From contig CAJUTO010000007.1 in assembly GCA_910589675.1 (NCBI GenBank), positions 1 through 60,620 on the forward strand: a stretch of 60,620 nucleotides of DNA, written 5' to 3'. Below the pieces are notes generated by a model. The model did no database searches. It saw only the letters and a program-made list of their open reading frames with translations, and was not told the DNA's origin. Shown here in pieces: positions 51,898-60,620 of the stretch. Position numbers and translations under genes: made by a program. The first letter of the stretch is position 1; each line of letters begins with the position of its first letter. The stretch is from an uncultured Lactobacillus sp. (GTDB taxonomy: Bacteria > Bacillota > Bacilli > Lactobacillales > Lactobacillaceae).

Positions 51898-53247
51898 ATG
51901 AGCAAGGAAATCACAAACGATCTTATTAATAATTTCGAAAATGACTTTAACTCAAGTAAAGCTAATAAAATTGCGGCTCGTGCTGCGCAAGAAAATGGTA
52001 TTTTTAAAGCTAGTCAAAATCTACAAACTAAGATTGACTTAGACCCAACTTTTTCAATTGAAATTGATACTGGGAAAGTTGCTAACCAAAAACAATCTGG
52101 TCGCTGCTGGATGTTCAGTGCTTTAAACACTATGCGTCATTCAATTCAAAAGAACTTCAAAATTAAGGACTTTGAATTATCTCAAAATTACACTAACTTC
52201 TGGGACAAATTTGAAAAGTCAAACTGGTTCTTTGAAAATGTGATTGCTACTGCTGACAAGGACTTAGGCGATCGTAAAGTTGCTTTCTTATTTGCAACCC
52301 CACAACAAGACGGTGGTCAATGGGATATGCTTTGCGGAATAATTGAAAAATATGGTATTGTTCCAAAGAAAGTTTACCCAGAAACTGCTAATGCAACTAA
52401 TTCAAGTGCTTTAAATGACACTCTAAATACCCTTCTTAGAAAAGATGGTCTTGAATTACGTAAGATGGTTCAAGATGGAAAGAGTGAAGAAGAAGTTCAA
52501 GAACGCAAAAACGAAATGCTTAAGGAAGTTTACCGTATTCTAGCCATTTCTCTCGGTGTTCCACCTAAAACTTTTGACTTTGAATACAAAGATGATGATG
52601 GTAACTACCATAGAGATGCTGCCTTAAGTCCACAAGACTTCTTTAAAAAGTATGTGGGTTGGGACTTAAGTGAATACATTTCCACAATTAATGCACCAAC
52701 TAAAGATAAGCCTTTCCATAAAGTATTTTCTGTTGAATACTTAGGAAATGTGGAAGGTGGACGTCAAGTACGTCACTTGAACTTACCAATTGATGAAATG
52801 AAAGACTTGATTATCACTCAACTTAAAAACAGTGAAGTTGTTTGGTTTGGATCAAATGTTGTTAAAGACTCTGAACGTCAAGCTGGTTTACTTGATACTG
52901 AATTATATAAACGTGACGACTTATTTGATGTTGACTTTGACATGTCTAAAGCTGACATGCTTGATTCAGGCGAAAGCTTGATGGACCACGCAATGGTTAT
53001 TACAGGTGTTGACCTAGTAGATGGCAAGCCAACTAAGTGGAAGATTGAAAATTCTTGGGGTGAAAAGCCTGGATTTAAAGGTTACTTTGTAATGAGTGAC
53101 AGCTGGTTCGATAAATTTGTTTACCAAGCAGTTATCAATAAGAAATACCTTAGTGATGACTTGAAGAAGACTTTTGAAGAAGGCAGTAAAGATCCAATTC
53201 AATTACTTCCTTGGGATCCAATGGGTGCTTTAGCTAATAATTATTAG
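51898..53247 (+). CDS. pepC: Aminopeptidase C (C1-type, bleomycin hydrolase family)
   Basis: A 449-residue cytoplasmic cysteine peptidase. Catalytic Cys in QKQSGRCWMFSALN, His in DHAMVITG and Asn in KIENSWGEKPG form the papain-like triad. It forms a hexameric barrel and removes N-terminal residues from peptides, a main peptidase of lactobacilli growing on protein. RBS AAGGAGGA. Confidence 0.96.
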   Translation: MSKEITNDLINNFENDFNSSKANKIAARAAQENGIFKASQNLQTKIDLDPTFSIEIDTGKVANQKQSGRCWMFSALNTMRHSIQKNFKIKDFELSQNYTNFWDKFEKSNWFFENVIATADKDLGDRKVAFLFATPQQDGGQWDMLCGIIEKYGIVPKKVYPETANATNSSALNDTLNTLLRKDGLELRKMVQDGKSEEEVQERKNEMLKEVYRILAISLGVPPKTFDFEYKDDDGNYHRDAALSPQDFFKKYVGWDLSEYISTINAPTKDKPFHKVFSVEYLGNVEGGRQVRHLNLPIDEMKDLIITQLKNSEVVWFGSNVVKDSERQAGLLDTELYKRDDLFDVDFDMSKADMLDSGESLMDHAMVITGVDLVDGKPTKWKIENSWGEKPGFKGYFVMSDSWFDKFVYQAVINKKYLSDDLKKTFEEGSKDPIQLLPWDPMGALANNY

Positions 53248-53251
53248 AAGT

Positions 53252-53300
53252 AAAAAATCATTCGGAATGCAACATAAAGCAAACTGAATGATTTTTATTT
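53252..53300 (+). terminator. Rho-independent terminator of pepC
   Basis: AAAAATCATTCGG pairs with CTGAATGATTTTT across a 20-nt loop, with a T-rich tail. Confidence 0.75.
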
Positions 53301-53534
53301 TGTCTCTTTTTAAATAATTTCTTATTATAAATTTAACAGATTATTATAGAATATTGAGCGTAGACCAAATATTAGACATACGTCCCTAAATTACATCTAA
53401 TACTTAATTAAAAAAGAAATGTTTAAAACTAACTTTTAAATATACTCTCAATGATTAAATAAGGCCTGTGTTGTAAAAAAATTTTTTCTTTCTTATACTT
53501 ATAATTAAGGAAAGATGAAGTTCTAAGGAGATTT

Positions 53535-54551
53535 ATGATGACAGTTCATATTACAAATATAAATGGAATGGCTATGAATAGCGTAGCTCAGAATGCCCAA
53601 AATATGGTTGTAGATTTTGCAAAACAACTAGGCATGAATGAATTTGGAATTTATGTTTATCATTGGACAGAAGAACCACTACAGGCCAGAAGCACCCGTT
53701 TTGATGGGATTATTGCCTCCCTTAACGGTGGTGATACCGTCATTTTTCAATCTCCTAGTTGGATCGCAATTGAATGGGATCAAGCACTGATTGATCATAT
53801 CAATCTTTATCCTAATATTAAAAAAATCATCTTTATTCACGATGTGATTCCACTAATGTTTGAAGTTAATCGCTACCTGATGCCGCAATATATTGACTAC
53901 TATAATAAGGCTGATGTTTTAATTGTACCTTCAAAAAAAATGTATGACCTTTTAAGGGAAAACGGATTAGAGGAAAAACCTTATGTGGTACAACATTTTT
54001 GGGATCATCCAGCAACAGTCAACTACTTCATTACTCCTGAAAATAATAAAATAATTAATTTTGCAGGTAATGCAGAAAAATTTGATTTTGTAAAAAAATG
54101 GGACTGTCAAAATGTAAAATTAAAAGTTTATTCAGATCCAGTAAAGAACGATCCCGAACACAACGTTGAATTTACTGGCTGGAAACATGATCCTGTTCTA
54201 TTAGAAGAATTACGTCAAACTGGTGGGTTTGGTTTAGTTTGGTCTGAGGAACCATATTGGTCTGAATATATGAAAGTAAACGCTTCTTACAAGCTTAGCA
54301 CCTACTTAGCAGCAGGCTTGCCAATTATCGTAAATAGCACTACTCCAGAAGCTGAAACTATAAAAAACAAACATCTAGGTATTATTGCTGATAGTTTAGA
54401 TGAAGCTCAAGCCAAAGTTCTTCAAATTAATGATGAAGACTATAAGCAATTGGTTGATAGCGTTAATAATTTTGGTAGTTTAATTCGTAATGGTTACTTT
54501 ACTAAGAAAGCATTAGTTGATGCTGTGGTAAAAGCTCAATACAATAATTAA
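53535..54551 (+). CDS. Gtf3-like glucosyltransferase of serine-rich adhesin glycosylation
   Basis: A 338-residue GT-B-type transferase resembling Gtf3/Nss of SRRP loci (VHITNINGMAMNSVAQNAQN, RFDGIIASLNGGDTVIFQSP, SWIAIEWDQALI, YKLSTYLAAGLPIIV). Gtf3 adds a second sugar to GlcNAc placed on adhesin serines by GtfA/B. Two adjacent ATG codons (53535 and 53538) follow AAGGAG. It lies 1 kb from the SRRP gene, but on the opposite strand and without gtfA/gtfB or secA2/secY2 in the window. Confidence 0.8.
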   Translation: MMTVHITNINGMAMNSVAQNAQNMVVDFAKQLGMNEFGIYVYHWTEEPLQARSTRFDGIIASLNGGDTVIFQSPSWIAIEWDQALIDHINLYPNIKKIIFIHDVIPLMFEVNRYLMPQYIDYYNKADVLIVPSKKMYDLLRENGLEEKPYVVQHFWDHPATVNYFITPENNKIINFAGNAEKFDFVKKWDCQNVKLKVYSDPVKNDPEHNVEFTGWKHDPVLLEELRQTGGFGLVWSEEPYWSEYMKVNASYKLSTYLAAGLPIIVNSTTPEAETIKNKHLGIIADSLDEAQAKVLQINDEDYKQLVDSVNNFGSLIRNGYFTKKALVDAVVKAQYNN

Positions 54552-54554
54552 CTA

Positions 54555-54598
54555 AAAACTCCCTGAGAATTTTATCTATCTCAGAGAGTTTTATTTTT
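54555..54598. terminator. Bidirectional terminator between the two glycosyltransferase genes
   Basis: AAAACTCCCTGAGA pairs with TCTCAGAGAGTTTT with one mismatch and has a T-rich tail on the plus strand. Confidence 0.8.
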
Positions 54599-54604
54599 AT
54601 TCAA

Positions 54605-55483
54605 TTATATTTTCTTGTACTTCTTCAAGATCGCCATCTTTTGCTTGGCATTACGATATTTCAAGTAATCTCCATCCTTTAGTGCTGTATCGATACAAAT
54701 CTGTAATCGATAGCGATATGCGCTTATTTCCCTAGTGATGTCAAAACCAAGCTGACTTAGCAAGCTTATTCTCTCTTCTACAGCTTCTAAAGGAAAAACG
54801 GCCGTCTTATTAGCCTGTGCAGACACACTATTTTCAAAAATTCGGTGCGTATAAATTGCCTTATTCATGTATACAATTTTATCTGCTAACAGGTATATTT
54901 TCCATGTAGTTAGATCATCTTCTACACGAGCATCAATTGGATAAACTATATTTTCAAAAAGAGATCTTTTATATAATTTTGCCCATGGCACAGCAAAAAT
55001 AATGGACCTATTATAAGGTACGGTCTCATATTCTACGGTAAACCATTCTTCTGGCGTATAGGTCTTTTCAAAGTAATCATCTTCTTTAAGCCAAATCCCA
55101 TATGCTCTTTTTTCTTCAATAAAATGATTAAAATTTCCTACCGCAATATCTGCATCATTCTTTTTCAACAGGTTATAAAGTTCTTCAATATGAGTTTCAC
55201 TCAGCAAATCATCATCATCTACAAATAAAATATATTCACCAGTTGCCATTTCAAGACCAGTATTACGGCTTGAGCCTACTCCACCATTTTTCTTGTGCAA
55301 AATTCTTATATTGGCATATTTTTCCCGGTATTTTTCACATACTTCAGGTGTACTATCTGTAGATCCATCGTCTACTAAAATAATTTCAAGGTTAGAATAA
55401 GTCTGCTTTAAGACACTATCTAAGCATTGAGCTAAATATTTTTCATCGTTATATACTGGGATAATTACTGAGATTTTTTCCAT
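54605..55483 (-). CDS. Family 2 glycosyltransferase
   Basis: A 292-residue GT-A enzyme. ISVIIPVYNDEKYLAQCLDS, IILVDDGSTDST, GGVGSSRNTGLE and the metal-binding FVDDDDLLS are standard GT2 motifs; an EDDLTTWKI catalytic acidic motif follows near residue 188. It probably modifies the serine-rich adhesin encoded upstream on the same strand, but a wall polysaccharide role is also possible. A terminator separates the two genes. Confidence 0.88.
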   Translation of the reverse strand: MEKISVIIPVYNDEKYLAQCLDSVLKQTYSNLEIILVDDGSTDSTPEVCEKYREKYANIRILHKKNGGVGSSRNTGLEMATGEYILFVDDDDLLSETHIEELYNLLKKNDADIAVGNFNHFIEEKRAYGIWLKEDDYFEKTYTPEEWFTVEYETVPYNRSIIFAVPWAKLYKRSLFENIVYPIDARVEDDLTTWKIYLLADKIVYMNKAIYTHRIFENSVSAQANKTAVFPLEAVEERISLLSQLGFDITREISAYRYRLQICIDTALKDGDYLKYRNAKQKMAILKKYKKI

Positions 55484-55573
55484 GTGCTATCCTCTCATTG
55501 TTTTCTTACTACATGGTTACAATATATTTAAACCTATTATAGCTTAATATTTATGCTTTTCTTCATATTAATA

Positions 55574-55619
55574 AAAACAAAGCCTCGAGTTTCCAAAAAA
55601 GAAATTCGAGGCTTTATTT
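55574..55619 (-). terminator. Rho-independent terminator of the adhesin gene
   Basis: AAAGCCTCGA pairs with TCGAGGCTTT (55579-55588, 55606-55615); T-rich on the minus strand. Confidence 0.82.
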
Positions 55620-55636
55620 ATTATCTTTAAGATTTA

Positions 55637-58600
55637 TTAATCTTTATCTTCATCTTTACGTTTCTTACGTCTGAAGCCAAGCAATCCACCTAAAGCAGCG
55701 ATCATTAATCCTAAGAAGCTTGAATTTGATTCTGCACCAGTTTGAGGCAATTTACCTCTACGGTGATCTTTCTTAGCTGCTTTATCTACAGATTCAGCAT
55801 TTTTATGTTGTGGCTTAAGCGTATTAGTAGAAGTAGATTGAGTACCCCTGTTGTTTGGCGTTGATTTAGAGCCATTATTGTTAGTACTATTCGTTGAAGT
55901 TGTCGTACTTGTTGGGCTAAATTGACTCTTACTCATTGATACGGAGTTGCTCAAGCTTTCGCTCATGCTTACTGAGTTGCTTAAGCTTTCACTCATCGAT
56001 ACGGAGTTACTCAAACTTTCACTCATTGATACTGAGTTACTTAAGCTTTCGCTCATGCTTACTGAGTTACTTAAGCTTTCACTCATTGATACTGAGTTGC
56101 TTAGACTCTCGCTCATGCTTACTGAGTTGCTCAAGCTTTCACTCATTGATACTGAGTTGCTTAGACTTTCGCTCATTGATACCGAGTTACTCAAGCTTTC
56201 ACTCATGCTTACTGAGTTGCTTAAGCTTTCACTCATACTTACTGAGTTACTTAGGCTCTCGCTCATGCTTACTGAGTTACTCATGCTTTCGCTCATTGAT
56301 ACTGAGTTACTCAAACTCTCACTCATTGATACTGAGTTGCTTAAACTTTCACTCATTGATACTGAGTTGCTTAGGCTCTCGCTCATCGATACTGAGTTAC
56401 TTAGACTTTCGCTCATGCTTACTGAGTTACTCAAACTCTCACTCATTGATACTGAGTTAGATAAGCTTTCGCTCATGCTTACTGAGTTACTCAAACTCTC
56501 ACTCATTGATACTGAGTTAGATAAGCTTTCGCTCATGCTTACTGAGTTACTCATGCTTTCACTCATCGATACTGAGTTACTCAAGCTCTCACTCATGCTT
56601 ACTGAGTTGCTTAAGCTTTCACTCATGCTTACTGAGTTACTTAGGCTTTCGCTCATGCTTACTGAGTTGCTTAAGCTTTCACTCATGCTTACTGAGTTAC
56701 TCATGCTTTCGCTCATTGATACTGAGTTACTTAAGCTTTCACTCATACTTACTGAGTTACTCAAACTCTCGCTCATACTTACTGAGTTGCTTAAACTTTC
56801 GCTCATTGATACTGAGTTGCTTAAGCTCTCACTCATGCTTACTGAGTTGCTCAAACTCTCACTCATGCTTACTGAGTTGCTCAAGCTTTTGCTCATGCTT
56901 ACCGAGTTAGACAAGCTTTCGCTCATGCTTACTGAGTTAGATAAGCTTTCGCTCATGCTTACCGAGTTACTTAAGCTCTCACTCATGCTTACTGAATTAC
57001 TCAAGCTCTCGCTCATGCTTACTGAGTTACTTAGACTTTCGCTCATTGACACTGAGTTACTCAAACTCTCACTCATGCTTACTGAGTTACTTAAGCTTTC
57101 ACTCATGCTTACTGAGTTGCTCAAGCTTTCACTCATGCTTACTGAGTTACTTAAGCTCTCACTCATTGATACTGAGTTGCTTAGACTTTCACTCATGCTT
57201 ACTGAGTTACTTAGGCTTTCGCTCATGCTTACTGAGTTACTCAAACTCTCACTCATGCTTACTGAGTTGCTCAAGCTTTCACTCATTGATACTGAGTTAC
57301 TCAAGCTTTCGCTCATGCTTACTGAGTTGCTTAGGCTCTCACTCATGCTTACTGAGTTGCTCAAGCTTTCACTCATTGATACTGAGTTGCTTAGGCTCTC
57401 GCTCATGCTTACTGAGTTGCTTAAGCTTTCACTCATGCTTACTGAGTTGCTTAGGCTCTCACTCATGCTTACCGAGTTACTCAAGCTTTCGCTCATACTT
57501 ACTGAGTTACTTAGACTTTCGCTCATTGATACCGAGTTGCTTAAACTTTCACTCATGCTTACTGAGTTACTCAAGCTTTCACTCATGCTTACTGAGTTGC
57601 TTAAACTTTCACTCATGCTTACTGAGTTACTCAAACTTTCACTCATTGATACTGAGTTGCTTAGGCTCTCGCTCATGCTTACTGAGTTACTTAAGCTTTC
57701 GCTCATGCTTACTGAGTTAGATAAGCTTTCGCTCATGCTTACCGAGTTGCTTAGGCTTTCACTCATGCTTACTGAGTTACTCAAACTTTCACTCATTGAT
57801 ACTGAGTTACTTAAGCTCTCGCTCATGCTTACTGAGTTACTCAAGCTTTCACTCATGCTTACTGAGTTACTTAAGCTTTCACTCATACTTACTGAGTTGC
57901 TTAAGCTTTCACTCATACTTACTGAGTTACTCAAGCTCTCACTCATGCTTACTGAGTTACTCAAGCTTTCGCTCATCGATACTGAATTGCTCAAGCTCTC
58001 GCTCATACTTACCGAGTTACTCAAGCTTTCACTCATGCTTACTGAGTTGCTCAAGCTCTCGCTCATGCTTACTGAGTTGCTTAAGCTTTCACTCATACTT
58101 ACTGAGTTACTCAAACTCTCACTCATGCTTACTGAGTTAGATAAGCTTTCACTCATGCTTACTGAGTTACTCAAACTCTCACTCATACTTACCGATTTAC
58201 TTAAGCTTTCACTCATACTTACTGAGTTACTTAAGCTAGCGCTCATACTTACTGAGTTACTTAAGCTAGCGCTCATGCTTACTGAGTTACTTAGTCTTTC
58301 ACTCGTGCTTACTGCGTTACTCAAGCTTTCACTTGCTACAGTACTGATACTTTGAGATGTTTGAACACTTGTACTTGTAGAAGTAGATTCACTATATGCT
58401 GTATAGCCTGTATATGCTGTGGTGACATACCGCTTTGTAACAAGCTGATCATTTACATTCGCCACATCCTGAACAGTACCTGGCTGATTAGGCATCAAAA
58501 CAGTATTAGTACTTTCAACCGAGGATTGCGTATAGTTAGGATTACTATTAACAGTTGCTGTATTTGTTTCTACAAAAGGCGATACCTCTCTATCCATTCC

Positions 58601-60481
58601 GCTTTGATTAATAATATTTGTCTTCCTTGCATTGACAATATAGGTAACAGGTGAGTTTCCCCAATACCCTTCTCCATTATTGTAGTGTGTGAAGAAAACT
58701 GCATCTGGATCAGTAATATTGACTGTTACAGTTCCTTGACTAATGAAGTTAGCTTGACCTTCTAAATTTACATAGGCGCCAGGATTTATATTGAGAGTAT
58801 TATTAACCGAAGCGTTATCATAATTAAAATCTATGTTATGACGCGGTATATTCGGATATCCCGGAGTAACATCATTTTTCACATTCATAGTAACAAAGGC
58901 ATTATTGCCAATGTCAATTACATTATCACCGTTGTTATAACTCGGCATAAAAATGTTGAAGCTAGTTGCACCCTTCATTTCAACGTGAGCACCGTCACCA
59001 ATTGAAACATTATGTTGAGCATTATTACCCATGAGTGCAACATTGTATAATGCATTATTGCCCGCATCGAATACAACATTTGCATCCTTGTCAATAATTA
59101 AATTGTAGGCTGAATAAACTTGACAGTTAACGCCATGAGCTATAGAACTCCAATCTGGTGTATAAGTTGTTCCATTATAGATATAAGAACTAACTCCTGT
59201 AAGAGTTGTATTACCACTAATTTCTAAAGTCTTCGATGAGGGAGTAACAAAAGTACTAGAACCTGTATCTGCAAATGCTGCAACTCCTCCAATTTGAGTG
59301 ACATTATTATAAACTAATCTTTGCTTTGTATTTGGATGGATTACAGGTGCAGTATTATTTAAAAATACTGCACCATAATAATTTGCAGTATAAAGCTTAA
59401 CATTATTAAATGTTACAGTAAGCTCATCAGTAGATGACAGCCAATTTGTATTAATATGGAAGTTACCAAAGTTAATACTATGGCCATTACCGTTAATAGT
59501 TACGCTGTGGGGTGTGCTCATCACACCAGTACTACTACCATAACTTGCTCCCAAATCAATGTCATTCGTTACATTAACAACACTGGCAGTACCATTAACA
59601 ACTTGATTATAGAATTCTTGCGCATTGCTTACATCAACACCAGTGTTTGTTTGAACCAAGTTAGCAAAAATACCATTCAAGCTTAATTCATTCAATTGTT
59701 GTTTTTTATTAAGTTGCTCTTTATTATCAGTACTACTCTTATTTATGGAAGTTTGAAGAGCAACAGGAATTTTAAGACTTCTATCTATAAGTTGTGTATT
59801 GCTTAAGCTTAAACTAGTTGTATCACTAAGATTACTTTGATCAGTACTTTGTCTTTCAGTAATAGATGAATTCTCGCTAGAGTAGAAATTCCCCACATTA
59901 GTGCTATTACTGGAGTTTGATACGCTAGATTTTTCTTCATTTTTTGAAGAGCTAGTAGCACTATCTGCATGAGATGTAGAAGTGCTTTTTTTAGCTGCAC
60001 TTAAAGAAGTAAGTTTACTTTTAGAATAACTTAGAGATTCTGATAGACTCTGTGAATTGCTTAGAGATGTAGACAGTGAAGTTGATTGTGAGTGACTTAT
60101 TGATTGACTTAAAGATGTAGACGTACTATGAGCAATCAACAAACTCTTTGAGCTAGAAGCAGACATGCTTTTAGCTTCTGAATTACTAGTACTGACTCCA
60201 TTTTCATCAGATTTACTGTTTCCCTTTTTTGATAAGTCAGTTTGTGTGCTTTCAGATACTGATCCAACTATTTGTGATTTAGCATCTACAGAAGTTTGTG
60301 CGGCATATACACGATCATTGGGTAAAATTGCTGCTCCTGTAGCTCCAGTTCCTAAAATTGCTGCTAAAGCTGCTAGTTCTTTAAGATATGGGTTAGAACT
60401 GTCTCCCGATTCCTTTAAACTATTCGGATCGACATACTTATTCTTTGTTTCTTGATTCTTTTTAAATTTTCTGTCTTTCAT
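55637..60481 (-). CDS. Serine-rich repeat adhesin with LPQTG anchor
   Basis: About 1614 residues. A long charged N-terminus precedes a Gly-containing hydrophobic segment and a VYA-A cleavage site, consistent with accessory SecA2 export, but no KxYKxGKxW motif is seen. A first Ser-rich region (about 70-240) leads to a ligand-binding region of about 350 residues with repeated short beta-strands ([42 protein letters not shown]), which looks like a beta-solenoid. Then come about 80 copies of [10 protein letters not shown], a Thr/Asn-rich stretch, LPQTG (1582-1586 counted from the GTG at 60493) and a basic tail. The ATG at 60481 has GTGGAAA in front; a GTG at 60493 is the alternative. It is a glycosylated adhesin by family; two glycosyltransferase genes are close. 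Confidence 0.93.
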   Translation of the reverse strand: MKDRKFKKNQETKNKYVDPNSLKESGDSSNPYLKELAALAAILGTGATGAAILPNDRVYAAQTSVDAKSQIVGSVSESTQTDLSKKGNSKSDENGVSTSNSEAKSMSASSSKSLLIAHSTSTSLSQSISHSQSTSLSTSLSNSQSLSESLSYSKSKLTSLSAAKKSTSTSHADSATSSSKNEEKSSVSNSSNSTNVGNFYSSENSSITERQSTDQSNLSDTTSLSLSNTQLIDRSLKIPVALQTSINKSSTDNKEQLNKKQQLNELSLNGIFANLVQTNTGVDVSNAQEFYNQVVNGTASVVNVTNDIDLGASYGSSTGVMSTPHSVTINGNGHSINFGNFHINTNWLSSTDELTVTFNNVKLYTANYYGAVFLNNTAPVIHPNTKQRLVYNNVTQIGGVAAFADTGSSTFVTPSSKTLEISGNTTLTGVSSYIYNGTTYTPDWSSIAHGVNCQVYSAYNLIIDKDANVVFDAGNNALYNVALMGNNAQHNVSIGDGAHVEMKGATSFNIFMPSYNNGDNVIDIGNNAFVTMNVKNDVTPGYPNIPRHNIDFNYDNASVNNTLNINPGAYVNLEGQANFISQGTVTVNITDPDAVFFTHYNNGEGYWGNSPVTYIVNARKTNIINQSGMDREVSPFVETNTATVNSNPNYTQSSVESTNTVLMPNQPGTVQDVANVNDQLVTKRYVTTAYTGYTAYSESTSTSTSVQTSQSISTVASESLSNAVSTSERLSNSVSMSASLSNSVSMSASLSNSVSMSESLSKSVSMSESLSNSVSMSESLSNSVSMSESLSNSVSMSESLSNSVSMSESLSNSVSMSESLSNSVSMSESLSNSVSMSESLSNSVSMSESLSNSVSMSESLSNSVSMSESLSNSVSMSESLSNSVSMSESLSNSVSMSESLSNSVSMSESLSNSVSMSESLSNSVSMSESLSNSVSMSESLSNSVSMSESLSNSVSMSESLSNSVSMSESLSNSVSMSESLSNSVSMSESLSNSVSMSESLSNSVSMSESLSNSVSMSESLSNSVSMSESLSNSVSMSESLSNSVSMSESLSNSVSMSESLSNSVSMSESLSNSVSMSESLSNSVSMSESLSNSVSMSESLSNSVSMSESLSNSVSMSESLSNSVSMSESLSNSVSMSESLSNSVSMSESLSNSVSMSESLSNSVSMSESLSNSVSMSESLSNSVSMSESLSNSVSMSKSLSNSVSMSESLSNSVSMSESLSNSVSMSESLSNSVSMSESLSNSVSMSESLSNSVSMSESMSNSVSMSESLSNSVSMSESLSNSVSMSESLSNSVSMSESLSNSVSMSESMSNSVSMSESLSNSVSMSESLSNSVSMSESLSNSVSMSESLSNSVSMSESLSNSVSMSESLSNSVSMSESLSNSVSMSESLSNSVSMSESMSNSVSMSESLSNSVSMSESLSNSVSMSESLSNSVSMSESLSNSVSMSESLSNSVSMSESLSNSVSMSESLSNSVSMSESLSNSVSMSESLSNSVSMSESLSNSVSMSESLSNSVSMSKSQFSPTSTTTSTNSTNNNGSKSTPNNRGTQSTSTNTLKPQHKNAESVDKAAKKDHRRGKLPQTGAESNSSFLGLMIAALGGLLGFRRKKRKDEDKD
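55930..58330 (-). repeat. Tandem 30-bp coding repeats (about 80 units)
   Basis: Each 30-bp unit encodes [10 protein letters not shown]. The protein units are nearly invariant (rare SMSKSLS, SMSESMS, SMSASLS), while the DNA units vary at synonymous sites, notably AGC/TCA serine codons (plus-strand CATGCTTAC versus CATTGATAC). Confidence 0.95.
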
Positions 60482-60493
60482 AACATTTTCCAC

Positions 60494-60620
60494 TCGTTAC
60501 TGCAAATATACTATTACGATTAATTTTATTTATCAAAAAATTTCATTCGTTATTATTACATATTCTACGTAAATTGCAATAATAAATTGAACACTTAAGC
60601 TGCTTGATAGATGTGATCTA
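60494..60620 (-). other. Upstream region of the adhesin gene, cut by the window end
   Basis: AT-rich DNA without a gene. It probably holds the adhesin promoter; no clear -35/-10 pair with good spacing was found. Confidence 0.4.

Noticed and set aside
55930-58330. Regular 30-bp repeats as a CRISPR array
   Set aside because: There are no spacers: units are contiguous and code for protein.
55947-58355. An 802-codon plus-strand open frame ([10 protein letters not shown] repeats) across the adhesin repeats
   Set aside because: It is an antisense by-product of a stop-free 30-bp repeat; it has no RBS and the minus-strand frame is a clear LPQTG adhesin.

Overview
The window is low-GC Firmicute DNA whose gene content and order point to the Lactobacillus gasseri/johnsonii group. 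Signs of this are LPQTG-anchored surface proteins, a serine-rich adhesin with [10 protein letters not shown] repeats, PepC, an OFA-family transporter, a short type of SRP RNA, and the dnaX-yaaK-recR-yaaL and tmk-yaaQ-holB-yabA-rsmI blocks. The species call is inference. Most genes lie on the minus strand, so read right to left for operon order.

Layout. 1-6.9 kb is accessory DNA. It holds an Rgg-like regulator with a small exported protein, and a chimeric gene that joins the first third of a formyl-CoA transferase to the second half of a Nudix hydrolase. It also holds an AT-rich cassette (LytTR response regulator, GHKL histidine kinase, small membrane protein, damaged secreted protein), an intact Nudix hydrolase and an HhH-glycosylase-like gene. 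6.9-10.7 kb is purine interconversion: purA-purB divergent from guaC, with a PurBox between them. 10.8-13 kb has a ClC channel and a membrane protein. 13.1-17.1 kb has an LPQTG surface protein of the SEC10/PgrA type, followed by an EndA-like nuclease gene; the pair's promoter carries a nine-G tract between -35 and -10. 17.2-27.7 kb is housekeeping: folT-tsaB-rimI-tsaD, tmk to thioesterase, dnaX to yaaL, the SRP RNA and tadA. 27.8-31.3 kb has a second Rgg-like regulator with a YxeA-like exported protein, small membrane proteins, an RsmC-like methylase and a K+ channel. 31.4-37 kb has rplJL with its L10 leader, an amino acid ABC transporter, rplKA, nusG, secE and rpmG. 37.3-43.2 kb has a polyprenyl synthase, an OFA transporter, a Dxs-like enzyme and a gluconokinase-like gene. 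43.3-50.5 kb has a sigma factor, rlmB, mrnC, cysS, gltX, radA and dut. 50.6-60.6 kb has an LCP-family protein, pepC, two glycosyltransferases and the large serine-rich repeat adhesin.

The main novel observations are: (1) a probable phase-variable promoter, with poly-G in the -35/-10 spacer, driving the PgrA-like surface protein and nuclease; (2) the Frc-Nudix chimera, which rebuilds a complete Nudix box; (3) a ~3 kb two-component cassette lying between 18-bp near-identical direct repeats, with a perfect 12-bp repeat at 21-bp period upstream of its target operon; (4) a Dxs-like enzyme that has lost the arginine motifs expected for phosphate binding. No tRNA, rRNA, CRISPR array, insertion sequence or phage gene was recognised.
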